Notes: generated by a model not told the origin, from the sequence alone. A DNA stretch of 64,000 nt from Luteibacter rhizovicinus DSM 16549 (GCF_001887595.1 NZ_CP017480.1:3190001-3254000); one strand, 5' to 3'; shown: positions 25,498 through 34,162, numbered from the stretch's first letter. Numbers and translations are program-made.

Positions 25498-26406
25498 TCA
25501 GTCGGCGATGTCCGGCTCGAAGAAGCTCCAGCGCACGTCCTTGAATTCCGCCTTGAAGTCGGCCTCGACGATATTGATCGCCTCGATCATGGCCTTCGCG
25601 GTGGGCGCGGGGGCCATCCTGGCCTTGGTCGCGACCATGACGTCGGTGCCCATCTGCAGGGTCAGCAGGTTGTAGACCGTGTCGATTTCCGGGCGGGCGC
25701 TGAGGAAGGCGATCATCTCGGCGCGGCGCTTCGGCTCGACGCCCTGGCCAATGAGTAGCGCCTTCACCTCGCGCGCTACGGCGACGGCGACGATGATGAG
25801 CAGGGCGCCGATGGCGATCGTGCCGATCGCGTCGTAGATCAGGTTACCCGTGAGAATCGTCGCAACGACGGCCAGCATGGCCAGGCACAGGCCGATCAGC
25901 GCGGCCAGGTCTTCGCCGAAGATGACCAGCAACTCGCTGGCGCGGGTTTCCCGGAACCACTGCCAGAGACCGCGGCCTTCGCGCGCCTTGTTCACTTCCT
26001 GCATGCAGCCGTGCATGGAAATGCCTTCGGTGACGATGGAGAAGGCGAGCACGCCGACGGCGAGCCAGGGCCACTTGAGCGGCTCGGGATTCGTCAGCTT
26101 ATGCACGCCCTCGTACAGCGAGAACATGCCGCCGACGCTGAACAGCAGGATGGCGACGAGGAAGGACCAGAAGTACAGCGCGCGACCCCAGCCCAACGGG
26201 TAGTCCGGGGAGGGCGGCCGTTTGGCCTGTTTCATGCCAAGAAGGAGCAGCCCCTGGTTGCCGCAGTCGGCCGCCGAATGGACGGCTTCCGCCAGCATGG
26301 CGCCCGACCCGGTGAACAGGGCGGCGACCAGCTTGGCGATGAAGATGGCGAAGTTGGCTCCGAGCGCGAGGAAGATGGCGCGCTTCGAATCGGCGTGTCC
26401 CGACAT
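25498..26406 (-). CDS. Cation diffusion facilitator transporter (ZnT9-like subgroup)
   Basis: 302 residues from ATG 26406. Hydrophobic segments begin at FLALGANFAIFIAKLVAALF; the CDF helix 2 motif appears as GAMLAEAVHSAADCGNQ, and P-x-x-P-D-Y-P-L-G-W-G-R-A-L-Y-F-W replaces the more common HPYGH of ZitB or FieF. That combination (HSxAD...NQ and no His-rich loop) is the SLC30A9/ZnT9-like branch. The C-terminal cytoplasmic ferredoxin-like domain is present. Expected activity is export of a divalent metal such as Zn(II); the metal is not predictable here. Confidence 0.88.
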   Translation of the reverse strand: MSGHADSKRAIFLALGANFAIFIAKLVAALFTGSGAMLAEAVHSAADCGNQGLLLLGMKQAKRPPSPDYPLGWGRALYFWSFLVAILLFSVGGMFSLYEGVHKLTNPEPLKWPWLAVGVLAFSIVTEGISMHGCMQEVNKAREGRGLWQWFRETRASELLVIFGEDLAALIGLCLAMLAVVATILTGNLIYDAIGTIAIGALLIIVAVAVAREVKALLIGQGVEPKRRAEMIAFLSARPEIDTVYNLLTLQMGTDVMVATKARMAPAPTAKAMIEAINIVEADFKAEFKDVRWSFFEPDIAD

Positions 26407-26440
26407 GTGGTTCCCTGTCCCGGTGATCGATCGAAAGATC

Positions 26441-26947
26441 TTACCGTATGACGCCCACACCCAGGCCAAAGCTCACGTTCGGATGGCCGCCGGACATTTC
26501 CTTGGCCGTCCAAACGTGCGACTGGTTCACGGTCACCAGGGGGAAGGTATACGAGGCCTGGCCGACGTTGCTGGCCCGGGTGCCGTTGATCCGGCCGGCT
26601 ACGGTGACGAGGCCACCGGCGGGATAGTCGAGGCTCTCGACATAGCCGGGCATCGCGGCGATGAACCGGCCGTTGCCGGTGTCGTTGGACTGCGGACGCT
26701 GCGAACCGTCGAGCGGGTAGGCGAGGATTTCGATTTCGCTGTGGTCGGCGAAGTTGCGTACCTGCACGATGCGACCGCCCCAGATCACGTCGGACGTACC
26801 GTAGCGTTCCGGCTCGCGTGCCACTTGCGAGGGCGGTACGGCGACGTTGTTCGCGGTGGCTTTGTAGATCGGCGCGGGAGCGCAGCCGGCAAGGGCCAGC
26901 ATGAGCAGGGCGGCAGGGACGGCTAGACGGACGACGGTCGGGCGCAT
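26441..26947 (-). CDS. slp: Slp-family outer membrane lipoprotein
   Basis: 168 residues. Lipoprotein signal with lipobox LALAGC, so Cys22 should be lipidated. The mature part carries VPPSQVAREPERYGTSDVIW and GGRIVQVRNFADHSEIEILAYPL, then the RFIAAMPGYVESLDYPAG segment: the arrangement of the Slp/YeaY family of stationary-phase or acid-inducible outer membrane lipoproteins. The exact role is not known. It precedes the CDF transporter gene on the same strand, with a 34-base gap. Confidence 0.88.
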   Translation of the reverse strand: MRPTVVRLAVPAALLMLALAGCAPAPIYKATANNVAVPPSQVAREPERYGTSDVIWGGRIVQVRNFADHSEIEILAYPLDGSQRPQSNDTGNGRFIAAMPGYVESLDYPAGGLVTVAGRINGTRASNVGQASYTFPLVTVNQSHVWTAKEMSGGHPNVSFGLGVGVIR

Positions 26948-26975
26948 GGGTCAGCTCCTGGCAGGTAGCTGAACT

Positions 26976-27878
26976 TTAGCGCCGACGGACTGAACGGGGC
27001 GAGTGCGGCGCGTGGGGAGGTTCTTCATCCTTGTTTTCCTCGACCAGCCAGGTCAGCCGGTACTCGGATTCGCCCGGCTTGCCCAGCAGCTTGGGCAGCA
27101 TGCGCAGCGAGTCGCGGATCGTTTCATCCAGCTTCCACGGCGCATTCACGATGGCGATGCCGGTGCCGTTGAGCGTCAGCGGCGAGTTGTCCGGACGCAG
27201 GAGCAGCTCGGCGACGAGCACGCGCTTGGCACCGCACTTGGTCAGCCAGCGATGAAACGGCTGGACGTGGCTGCGCAGCTTGATCGGGTACCAGACGGCA
27301 TACATGCCGGTCGGCCACTTCTCCAGGGCTGCCTTGAGCGTCTTCTCGATGATGCGGAACTCGGCTTCCTGCGCTTCGAACGGCGGATCGATGAGCACGA
27401 GGCCGCGCTTTTCCTTCGGCGGGACGAAGGCTTTCAGGGCCTCGTAGCCGTCGCGCTCGTGCACGTGGATGCGCTTGTCGTGATGGAACAGCTGGCGCAG
27501 CGCGCCCGATTCGTCGTTGCGCGTATCGACCATCTGCGCGCTGTCATTCTCGCGCATGAGGTGCGCGGCGAACCACGGCGAGCCCGGGTAATAGCGCAGC
27601 GAATCGTCACCCGGATTGCAGGCACGCACGATCTCCAGCCATTTCCACAGCAGCGGCGGCAGGCCGCTGGCGGTCTTGAGGATGTTGAAGCCTTCGTCGG
27701 CCTCGCCGGTCTTGCGGGCTTCGTTGCCGCGCAAGTCGTAACGACCGCTGCCGGCATGGGTGTCGATGTAGCAGAAGGGCGAGGCCTTCTGCTTGAGCGA
27801 GTCGAGCAAGGCCACGAGCACCATGTGCTTGAGGACATCGGCAAAGTTGCCGGCATGGTACGCGTGGCGGTAATTCAT
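26976..27878 (-). CDS. rlmJ: 23S rRNA (adenine2030-N6)-methyltransferase RlmJ
   Basis: 300 residues from ATG 27878; E. coli RlmJ is 280. Starts MNYRHAYHAGNFADVLKH, the invariant family N-terminus, followed by CYIDTHAGSGRYDL (SAM site) and VLIDPPFEAQEAEF with the catalytic DPPF. It methylates A2030 of 23S rRNA. The last 20 residues are basic and disordered-looking. A REP cluster lies immediately upstream of its start; the longer reading frame from 27947 is REP-encoded sequence and is rejected. Confidence 0.95.
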   Translation of the reverse strand: MNYRHAYHAGNFADVLKHMVLVALLDSLKQKASPFCYIDTHAGSGRYDLRGNEARKTGEADEGFNILKTASGLPPLLWKWLEIVRACNPGDDSLRYYPGSPWFAAHLMRENDSAQMVDTRNDESGALRQLFHHDKRIHVHERDGYEALKAFVPPKEKRGLVLIDPPFEAQEAEFRIIEKTLKAALEKWPTGMYAVWYPIKLRSHVQPFHRWLTKCGAKRVLVAELLLRPDNSPLTLNGTGIAIVNAPWKLDETIRDSLRMLPKLLGKPGESEYRLTWLVEENKDEEPPHAPHSPRSVRRR

Positions 27879-27915
27879 CCGGCCAGTATAGCGGGCCGGG
27901 GCCCGGCCGGCCCTC

Positions 27916-28024
27916 GTAGGAGCCGATTTATCGGCGAATAGGACCATGTGGGAGCCGCTTCAGCGGCGAAAAGCCAACGGAGCGGTGACGCCCTGACCTC
28001 ATCGCCGATGAATCGGCTCCCACA
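27916..28024. repeat. Composite REP cluster: one type A arm plus a type B / type A pair
   Basis: GTAGGAGCCGATTTATCGGC (27916) is followed by GTGGGAGCCGCTTCAGCGGC (about 27949) and then by the inverted GATGAATCGGCTCCCACA arm ending at 28024. The spacer after the type B arm begins GAAAAGCCAACGGAGCGG and is nearly identical to that of the cluster at 53739. It separates the rlmJ start from the 3' end of the SDR gene. Confidence 0.9.
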
Positions 28025-28035
28025 CAGATCGCGGA

Positions 28036-28671
28036 TCAGTAGGCGAGGGTGATTCGCTTCTTCGCGGCATCGCCCTTTTCGATCCGGTCCAGCACGCCGA
28101 TGGCGAAATCCGCCGTCGAAATTCGGCTGTGTCCCTCGGCATTCACCAGCAACTGCTCGCCACCGATGCGGAAGCTGCCCTTGCGCTCGCCCGGGGCGAT
28201 CTCGGCGGCGGGGCTGATATAGGTCCAGTCGATCGGTGCCTTGCTGGCGCGAAACACCCCGAGTGCCTCGATCTGCGCGGTGGCCGAGGCTTTCCAGGCG
28301 TCCGGGAAGCCTGGATCGTCGATGACGCGGACACCGGGCGCGGTTTCCAGGCTGCCGGCGCCACCGACCCAGGCGAAGCGGTGGACGCCGGCCTGCGACA
28401 GGGTTTCCAGCAGCAGCGTGGCCTGGCGCGGCACGTTGGCCGGGTCGGCGTGGTCGTTCAGGCTGGCGATGGCGGCATCGTTCCCGGGCAGGGCGCTGGC
28501 ATAGGACGCCGGCTTCGCGACGTCGCCCTGGACCACGGTCAGCGCGGTGTGCTTCGTGGCGAGCTTCGACGGGTCGCGCAGCACGGCGGTCACCTGGTGG
28601 CCGCGGTTGAGGGCTTCGTCGAGGATCACGTTGCCGAGGTTGCCGGTGGCGCCGAACAGGACGATTTTCAT
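28036..28671 (-). CDS. NAD(P)-binding SDR-like protein (NmrA/YwnB type)
   Basis: 211 residues. N-terminal KIVLFGATGNLGNVILDEAL is a Rossmann NADP site (GATGNLG), followed by RGHQVTAVLRDPSK, the NADPH-selecting Arg region of atypical SDRs. AWVGGAGSLETAPG and WTYISPAAEIAPGERKG match the small NmrA-like oxidoreductases related to YwnB or BLVRB. Probable NADPH-dependent reductase or redox sensor; substrate unknown. It is divergent from the LysR gene at 28789, a common arrangement in which the LysR controls the reductase. Confidence 0.87.
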   Translation of the reverse strand: MKIVLFGATGNLGNVILDEALNRGHQVTAVLRDPSKLATKHTALTVVQGDVAKPASYASALPGNDAAIASLNDHADPANVPRQATLLLETLSQAGVHRFAWVGGAGSLETAPGVRVIDDPGFPDAWKASATAQIEALGVFRASKAPIDWTYISPAAEIAPGERKGSFRIGGEQLLVNAEGHSRISTADFAIGVLDRIEKGDAAKKRITLAY

Positions 28672-28788
28672 GGGCGGGAAACCTGTCTAGGGGAAGGATG
28701 GGGCCAAGCATGCGCCTCGGATCGTTCCGCAAATACGTCCACTGGCGCGATTCATCGTAAAGTCTGCCTTTACTATCGAGTTGCCAGC
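28672..28788. promoter_or_regulatory. Divergent promoter region between SDR and LysR genes
   Basis: 117 bases carry both promoters. The sequence around 28756-28785 (TCGTAAAGTCTGCCTTTACTATCG) contains AGTAAAG and its near inverse GTAAAG: GTAAAG at 28757-28762 and CTTTAC at 28768-28773 form a perfect 6-bp inverted repeat with a five-base spacer, about 20 bases before the LysR ATG. This is a candidate LysR/autoregulatory site. Confidence 0.45.
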
Positions 28789-29697
28789 ATGGCCGCCGAC
28801 GTCAATCTCAATCGCCTCGCCGTCTTCGTCGCCCTGGTCCGGGCGGGCTCGTTCACCGCCGCCGCCCAGCAGCTGGGCACCACCAAGGCCATGGTGAGCC
28901 AGCACCTCGCCAAACTGGAGGACGAACTGGGCGTCACCCTCCTTGTCCGTAGCACGCGGAAGATGTCACTCACGGACGCCGGCGAGCGCTTCCACGAAGA
29001 TTGTGCGCGTGTGCTGGCCGACGCCGAAGCCGCCATCGCCCGACTTGGCGAGTGCCGGGATACGCCGATGGGCGTGCTGCGGGTTGCTGCGGCGGGCGAC
29101 CACGGCCCGGCCATCGTCGCGCCGGCGCTGGCGGCTTTCGCCGAACGCTATCCGCAGGTGAGCGTGGAGCTCGTGGTCGGCGACGCCATCGTCGATCTCA
29201 TCGCGGAGCGCTTCGACCTGTCGATCCGGCTCGGCTGGTTGCGCGATTCAAGCTTGCGGGCGGCGAAGCTGGCGAGCTTTCGCCAATGCCTCGTGGCGTC
29301 GCCGGGCTATCTCGCGAAACGCGGCACGCCGGAGACACCCGCCGATCTGGCCGGACACCGGTGGATCGCCCTGACCATTCTTGCCTCGCCCACACGCTGG
29401 ACGTTCACCGGTGCCGATGGCACCGAGCACCTCGTCCAGATGCGCAGCGCGGCGAGTGCCAATACCACGCTTGCCGCCCACGGATTCGTCGTCGCTGGCA
29501 TGGGCATGTCGGTGCTCCCCGACTATGTCGTGGCCGACGATCTCGCGGCCGGTCGTCTGCTGCCGCTGCTGGCGGATTTTCGTTTACCCGAAGGAGGTGT
29601 CCATGCGGTCTATCCGGGACGCCAGCCCTCGATCAAGGTGCGGGCCTTCATCGATCTCCTACGCGAACGCCTGCAGGATGTCTCGACCTCGCGGTAA
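28789..29697 (+). CDS. LysR-family transcriptional regulator
   Basis: 302 residues from ATG 28789; the much longer open frame upstream is antisense to the SDR gene and is rejected. HTH: LNRLAVFVALVRAGSFTAAA, then LGTTKAMVSQHLAKLEDELG. The effector domain begins GVLRVAAAGDHGPAIV and has the GFDLSIRLGWL-like segment (FDLSIRLGWLRDSS) typical of the DsdC/PA2758-like LysR group that controls neighbouring oxidoreductases. Divergent SDR at 28036 and the quinone-oxidoreductase-like gene downstream are its likely targets. Confidence 0.9.
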   Translation: MAADVNLNRLAVFVALVRAGSFTAAAQQLGTTKAMVSQHLAKLEDELGVTLLVRSTRKMSLTDAGERFHEDCARVLADAEAAIARLGECRDTPMGVLRVAAAGDHGPAIVAPALAAFAERYPQVSVELVVGDAIVDLIAERFDLSIRLGWLRDSSLRAAKLASFRQCLVASPGYLAKRGTPETPADLAGHRWIALTILASPTRWTFTGADGTEHLVQMRSAASANTTLAAHGFVVAGMGMSVLPDYVVADDLAAGRLLPLLADFRLPEGGVHAVYPGRQPSIKVRAFIDLLRERLQDVSTSR

Positions 29698-29724
29698 AGC
29701 CTGCCGAAAATCGCGAACTCCCGG

Positions 29725-29751
29725 CACGCCCGTGCAAGCACGCGGGGCGTG
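29725..29751 (+). other. Stem-loop after the LysR gene
   Basis: CACGCCC (29725-29731) pairs with GGGCGTG (29745-29751) around an inner GTGC-AA-GCAC hairpin. It lies 28 bases after the LysR stop. There is no T-run; it may be a Rho-dependent end or the 5' UTR structure of the short leader ORF that follows. Confidence 0.4.
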
Positions 29752-29792
29752 ACCGTGAAACCCTCGGGCCACGAACCTGCGAGGAGACCACC

Positions 29793-29837
29793 ATGTGTCC
29801 TGATGCGAGCGGTACCGGCCAGCGAGTCACGCCATGA
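29793..29837 (+). CDS. Possible 14-residue leader peptide overlapping the oxidoreductase start
   Basis: ATG at 29793 is preceded by GAGGAG at good distance and encodes MCPDASGTGQRVTP before TGA, whose ATGA overlaps the start of the oxidoreductase gene. The oxidoreductase ATG itself has only a weak upstream ribosome site (GCGAG), so this ORF could supply translational coupling. The coding status is inferred from spacing alone. Confidence 0.4.
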   Translation: MCPDASGTGQRVTP

Positions 29838-30787
29838 AGGCCGCATGGATCGCCGATGCGGCCGGGGGCGACCTGTCCATCCGCGTCGGCGAGACGGACG
29901 CTCCCGCACACGCCGAAGACAGGCTGTTGGTGAATATAGACGCCGTGGGCCTGACCTTCGGCGAACCGGCTTGGGTGACCAATGGAACCCTGGCGCTTCC
30001 CGACGGTTCGAAGCGACCGCTACCCGTCATCATCGGCCACGAATTTGCCGGCCGTGTCGCCCATGTAGGTGCGGCGACGAGCGGCTTCGCGGTCGGCGAC
30101 CGCGTCGTCGGTCTCATCGACTTCTGGCGTAACGGCGCGGCGGCGGAGCAGGCGAGCGTCCTGTCTGGCGAAATCACCGGCCTGCCCGATGCCGTTTCCG
30201 CTGTCGAGGCCGCGACCCTGCCGATAGGCGCGCTCACCGCCTGGCAGGCACTGTTCGACTTCGCGGCGTTGAAAGCGGGCGAGACGGTCCTGATCCACGG
30301 TGGTGCCGGCGCGGTCGGTACCTTCGCGATCCAGATCGCCAAGGGCATCGGCGCGCGTGTGATCGCCACGGCCCGTGGTGGCGAAGCGACCGGCCTGTGC
30401 CGTGAACTCGGTGCGGACGTGGTGATCGATACGACGGCGGAGCGCTTTGAAGACGTGGCGGGCCCGGTCGATGTCGTTTTCGACACGGTGGGTCACGACC
30501 TGCTCGAGCGCAGCTGGCAGTTCGTCAGGCCCGGCGCGCGTCTGGTCACCATCTCGGGCGAGGCCGAGGACGCGCCTTCGCCGGAACGCGCGAAGCAGCT
30601 CGGCATCGAAGCGTTCTGGTTCATCGTCAAGCCGGATCCCGCGCAGCTCGCGGAGATTGTGCGCTGGGTGGCGGACGGACGCATCACCGTACAGGTGGAT
30701 CGCGCCTACCGTCTGGACGAAGCACGGCAGGCGTTTCTCGAGGCGGACTCGCGGGCGAAGCGCGGCAAGACGGTGCTGACCGTCTAG
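29834..30787 (+). CDS. Zinc-independent MDR-family oxidoreductase (quinone oxidoreductase-like)
   Basis: 317 residues. The N-terminal GroES-like domain has VIIGHEFAGRVAHVGAATSGFAVGDRVVG; the Rossmann domain has TVLIHGGAGAVGTFAIQIAKGIGARVIATA, the AxGGVG-type NADP motif of quinone oxidoreductases. The structural and catalytic zinc Cys residues of alcohol dehydrogenases are absent, so it should be a zinc-free NADPH:quinone or enone reductase. The C-terminal RAYRLDEARQAFLEADSRAKRGKTVLTV is family-typical. It is downstream of a LysR gene and begins inside the stop of a short leader ORF. Confidence 0.9.
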   Translation: MKAAWIADAAGGDLSIRVGETDAPAHAEDRLLVNIDAVGLTFGEPAWVTNGTLALPDGSKRPLPVIIGHEFAGRVAHVGAATSGFAVGDRVVGLIDFWRNGAAAEQASVLSGEITGLPDAVSAVEAATLPIGALTAWQALFDFAALKAGETVLIHGGAGAVGTFAIQIAKGIGARVIATARGGEATGLCRELGADVVIDTTAERFEDVAGPVDVVFDTVGHDLLERSWQFVRPGARLVTISGEAEDAPSPERAKQLGIEAFWFIVKPDPAQLAEIVRWVADGRITVQVDRAYRLDEARQAFLEADSRAKRGKTVLTV

Positions 30788-30804
30788 CGGCGCTCGCCAG
30801 TCGG

Positions 30805-31338
30805 TCAGCTCAGCTGGTCGCCGCGACGCAGGTTGATGCGCAGGGCCGTGGCGACCATCAGCATCGACTCATCGTCGCTGGACGAGGTAATCCAGCCGGC
30901 GGCAACTTCGTCGTCCGCCTCGCGCGACCACAAGGTGTAGCCGTAAGGCTTGAGCTGGTTGTAGGCGCGGTTGAAGATTTCCGCCGCGTCGATGTCCTCG
31001 TGGAACTCGTCGTCGTCCGGATCGCCGTCCCAGTCCATGCTGACGTCCTGGAAACGCGAGATCAGCTCCTGGAGGGCCTCGACCAGCGCACGCGTGTCGT
31101 CCTCGTCCACTTCGAAACTCGAGCGCCAGTCGGTGACCTGGCCGACCAGGCGAATCGGATCGTCGTCGCCCTGGTCTTCCACTTCGTTGCGGTAGTCGCT
31201 GAACTGCTTCTTGGCGGCTTCCTCGTCGCCGGGGTTGATCATCAGGAGCAGTTGCCAGACGTACTTTTCGACGGTGTCCTCGCTGTCGTCATCGTCGTAG
31301 TCGCGTTCTTCGTAGGAATCGTCGTCGTAGGAGTTCAT
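30805..31338 (-). CDS. Very acidic DUF6630-like protein
   Basis: 177 residues. The first 22 residues are a run of D, E, S and Y (YDDDSYEERDYDDDDSEDTV) before a folded domain: YVWQLLLMINPGDEEAAKKQ, RLVGQVTDWRSSFEVDEDD, YNQLKPYGYTLWSREADDEV. The LxPxGYxLW...DDE pattern fits DUF6630, a family of unknown function also present in other gammaproteobacteria; I am fairly but not fully sure. No signal or membrane segment. Convergent with the oxidoreductase gene (17-base gap). Confidence 0.75.
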   Translation of the reverse strand: MNSYDDDSYEERDYDDDDSEDTVEKYVWQLLLMINPGDEEAAKKQFSDYRNEVEDQGDDDPIRLVGQVTDWRSSFEVDEDDTRALVEALQELISRFQDVSMDWDGDPDDDEFHEDIDAAEIFNRAYNQLKPYGYTLWSREADDEVAAGWITSSSDDESMLMVATALRINLRRGDQLS

Positions 31339-31744
31339 GGGGATGGGCCTGTGGGTCTGCGAGGAATGATCGCACTAATGACGTTGACAAACTTGCGCCG
31401 CGGTGCAACAAATAGCCCTCCAAGCCCTCCTCCAGGCGATCCACTCACCAGTGAACGCATTCAACCTCAGCGCAGAGATCTCCCCGATGACGTTCGCGGC
31501 CATGCCGCGTTGTTCGGTGGACGGCGCGTGTTGTTGTTGTCGACTGGCCTGAGTTGCCCTGCGTCCGGCGCTTGATGCCCTGACGTAGGCACCGCGGCCT
31601 CGCCGCGGTCCCTCTCCCTCCTTCGTTCTTCCGGTCGTGCCCGATCGGCGTCGCGTACCCGCGTCGCCGGGCCGTCGTCGTCTTTCCGTACCCGGCGCCC
31701 GGAGGCGTCGGCGTTCCGTCTCGTCCCCAGGGGAATCCACGTCC
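31339..31744. other. 406-base gene-free region upstream of the TonB receptor
   Basis: Divergent control region between the acidic DUF6630-like gene and the TonB receptor. A TTGACA hexamer lies at 31384-31389 on the plus strand, but the best -10 candidates at 17-19 bases (AACAAA, CAAATA) are poor. The rest, from about 31560 on, is CG/CT-rich without hairpins that I can support. Short open frames here, including the upstream extension of the receptor frame, have Arg/Pro/Ser-rich composition and are not called. Confidence 0.5.
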
Positions 31745-34162
31745 ATGTTCGTTCTCGTCCCGCGTCGCCGCACACCCTTGTTCATCGCCGTTTCGCTGGT
31801 CCTGGCCGCCTCGGCAGCACCCGTCCTGGCGCAGGACGCCACCCCGGCCGCCAAGCCCGAATCCGCCAAGGCCAGCCAGCTCGATACCGTCATCGTCACC
31901 GGCACCCGCAGCACCGAACGCACGGTTTCCAGCTCGTTGCAGCCGATCGACGTGATCACGCCGCAGCAGTTGCAGCAGAGCGGTGCCACCCAGCTGACCG
32001 CGGCCCTGGCGCGGCTGGTGCCTTCGTTGAGTTTTCCCCAGCCGACGACGATCAGCGGCGCGGAGGTGGCGCGCCCGGTGACGCTGCGCGGCCTCAGCCC
32101 GGATCAGGTGCTGGTGCTGATCGACGGCAAACGCCAGCACAGCGGTGCCTTCCTCAACCTGGGTGGCGCGATCGGTCGCGGATCCAACCCGGTGGACCTC
32201 AACGCCATCCCGATCTCGGCGATCGAACGCATCGAGGTGCTGCGTGACGGGCAATCGGCACGCTACGGTTCGGATGCGATTGGCGGCGTGATCAACGTGA
32301 TCCTGAAGAAAGGCGGCGAGGGCGGTCAGGTCACGGCGAAGTTCGGTGGTTACGATGCCGGTGATGGCCTGCAACGGCAGCTCAGCGCGGATACGGGTTT
32401 CAAGCTCGGCGACAAGGGCTCGATCCACGCCGCGATCGACACGCAGAACAACGACTACACCAATCGCGCCGGCCCTGACCAGACGCCTGCTGCCCGGGGT
32501 ACGACATACAACCAGAAGGTCTATCGGCTCGGCGATCCCGGCGTGCAGTCGAACAAGGTCTCCCTGGTCGGGCAGTACGAATTCAGCAAGGCGGCTGAGG
32601 TCTATTTCGAAGCACTTTATCGCCGCGATCGCGATGAAACGGCGAGCCTCTACCGGCACCGGGGCGATTCCACCAATGTGATCGCCATCTACCCGCAGGG
32701 CTACCTGCCGGTCAGCATTCCCATCGTCAACGACACGACGCTGACCGCCGGACTGCGTGGCGAACTCGGCGATGGATGGCACTACGACGTCTCCGCCAGC
32801 CACGGCTCCAACGAATACGACCAGCGCAGCCATTCGATCAACGCCGACTGGTACAAGACCTTCGGCTATACGCCGTTCTTCATCCAGGGTGCCGACTACA
32901 AGACGAACCAGCAGGTCGGCAACGTCGATATCAGCAAGGAATTCTCGCCGTCCTGGCTGGCCAATCCGGTGAGCGTGTCGTTCGGTGTGGAATATCTCCG
33001 TCAGGCCTACAAGGTGACCCCGGGCGACGCCGTCTCGCAGTACGGCCCGAACGGCGGTATCACCGGTGACCTGCAAGGCAACTGGCAGCGTCACGACGTG
33101 TCGGAATACATCGATCTCGAAACCAACCTCACCGATCGCTTTGCGGTGTCGCTGGCGGGGCGCCACGAACAGTACAGCGACTTCGGCGGCACGACCTCGG
33201 GCTCGCTGTCCGGTCGCTTCGATTTCACGCCGCGCGTGGCCTTGCGCGGCAGCATCGGTACCGGCTTCCGTGCGCCGACCCTGGTGCAGCAGCACTACGC
33301 CGACATCTCCCAGCAGCTGCAGGATCTCGGCCAGGGTCAGGTGCTCGTGCAGTCGGGGACGTTCCCCGTCGATGCCAAGGCGGCCAGTCTGCTCGGTGCC
33401 GAGAAGCTCAAGCCCGAGAAGTCGCAAAGCGCCACGCTGGGCCTGGTGCTCGAGCCACTCACCGGCTGGAACGTGAGCGTCGATGCGTACTGGATCAAGA
33501 TCACCAACCGCATCAACCTGTCGTCGAACATCCCGGTCAACACGCCGGCGGTGAGCGCGTATCTCGCCGCCAATGGCGTCGATGCGAACTATCAGTCGAT
33601 CCGCTACTTCACCAACGCCGTGGATACGCGCACAAGGGGTCTGGACTTCGTCAGCCAGTACGCCTTCGATTTCTCCAATGGCGATCGTCTCAACACGACG
33701 GTCGGCTGGTCGTACAACGAGAACGAAGTGACGAAGGTGAAGCCGAATCCTGAGATCCTCGACGATCTCGGTGTCGCCGTGCAGCGCGTGGAGCGTCGTG
33801 AGCGGCTCGGCCTGCTCGGCGATACCAACCCGCGGACCAAGCTCGATGTCGGCTTCGATTACCTGCATGGACGTTGGGGTGGCCATGCCAACGTACAGCG
33901 TTACGGCAACTACACCGTGTACAGCAACAGCGGCGCCGCACTCGACCAGAACTTCGCCCATCGCTGGACGCTGGATCTGTCGGCCGACTACACCTTCGAC
34001 AACTGGACCTTCAGCGCGGGCGCGGACAACGCGTTCAACGCGCGGCCGGAACAGGTGAAGTACGCCAACTCGACCAACGGCAACTTCAAGTACAGCCTGT
34101 TTTCGCCGCTCAGCTGGAACGGACGCTACTACTATGCCAGCGTGACCTACCGGTGGAAGTGA
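31745..34162 (+). CDS. TonB-dependent outer membrane receptor 1
   Basis: 805 residues from ATG 31745. Signal peptide RRRTPLFIAVSLVLAASAAPVLAQ in effect ends AQ near residue 30. TonB-box-like LDTVIVTGTRS comes next, then the plug (RGLSPDQVLVLIDGKRQHSG; IERIEVLRDGQSARYGSDAI; GGVINVILKKG), and a long barrel with aromatic strand ends; the final residues YYYASVTYRWK give the C-terminal Trp-Lys barrel end. Substrate is not evident. It overlaps by one base the next gene, a secreted carboxypeptidase, so the receptor probably imports peptides or peptide-linked ligands produced by that enzyme (inference). Confidence 0.93.
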   Translation: MFVLVPRRRTPLFIAVSLVLAASAAPVLAQDATPAAKPESAKASQLDTVIVTGTRSTERTVSSSLQPIDVITPQQLQQSGATQLTAALARLVPSLSFPQPTTISGAEVARPVTLRGLSPDQVLVLIDGKRQHSGAFLNLGGAIGRGSNPVDLNAIPISAIERIEVLRDGQSARYGSDAIGGVINVILKKGGEGGQVTAKFGGYDAGDGLQRQLSADTGFKLGDKGSIHAAIDTQNNDYTNRAGPDQTPAARGTTYNQKVYRLGDPGVQSNKVSLVGQYEFSKAAEVYFEALYRRDRDETASLYRHRGDSTNVIAIYPQGYLPVSIPIVNDTTLTAGLRGELGDGWHYDVSASHGSNEYDQRSHSINADWYKTFGYTPFFIQGADYKTNQQVGNVDISKEFSPSWLANPVSVSFGVEYLRQAYKVTPGDAVSQYGPNGGITGDLQGNWQRHDVSEYIDLETNLTDRFAVSLAGRHEQYSDFGGTTSGSLSGRFDFTPRVALRGSIGTGFRAPTLVQQHYADISQQLQDLGQGQVLVQSGTFPVDAKAASLLGAEKLKPEKSQSATLGLVLEPLTGWNVSVDAYWIKITNRINLSSNIPVNTPAVSAYLAANGVDANYQSIRYFTNAVDTRTRGLDFVSQYAFDFSNGDRLNTTVGWSYNENEVTKVKPNPEILDDLGVAVQRVERRERLGLLGDTNPRTKLDVGFDYLHGRWGGHANVQRYGNYTVYSNSGAALDQNFAHRWTLDLSADYTFDNWTFSAGADNAFNARPEQVKYANSTNGNFKYSLFSPLSWNGRYYYASVTYRWK

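Noticed and set aside
28129..28788. N-terminal extension of the LysR protein giving a 522-residue chain
   Set aside because: The added 220 residues are antisense to the SDR gene; the LysR HTH begins normally at the ATG at 28789.
31384..31389. TTGACA as a strong promoter for TonB receptor 1
   Set aside because: No acceptable -10 hexamer lies at 16-19 bases; kept only as a note in the gap entry.
31445..33961. An 838-codon open frame antisense to TonB receptor 1, with similar ones under yheS (815-2284), rlmKL (16013-18271) and across mfd (22361-23932)
   Set aside because: These mirror the GC-rich codon positions of real genes, have His/Gln/Arg/Ala-rich composition, no domain motifs and no ribosome sites. 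They are shadows.
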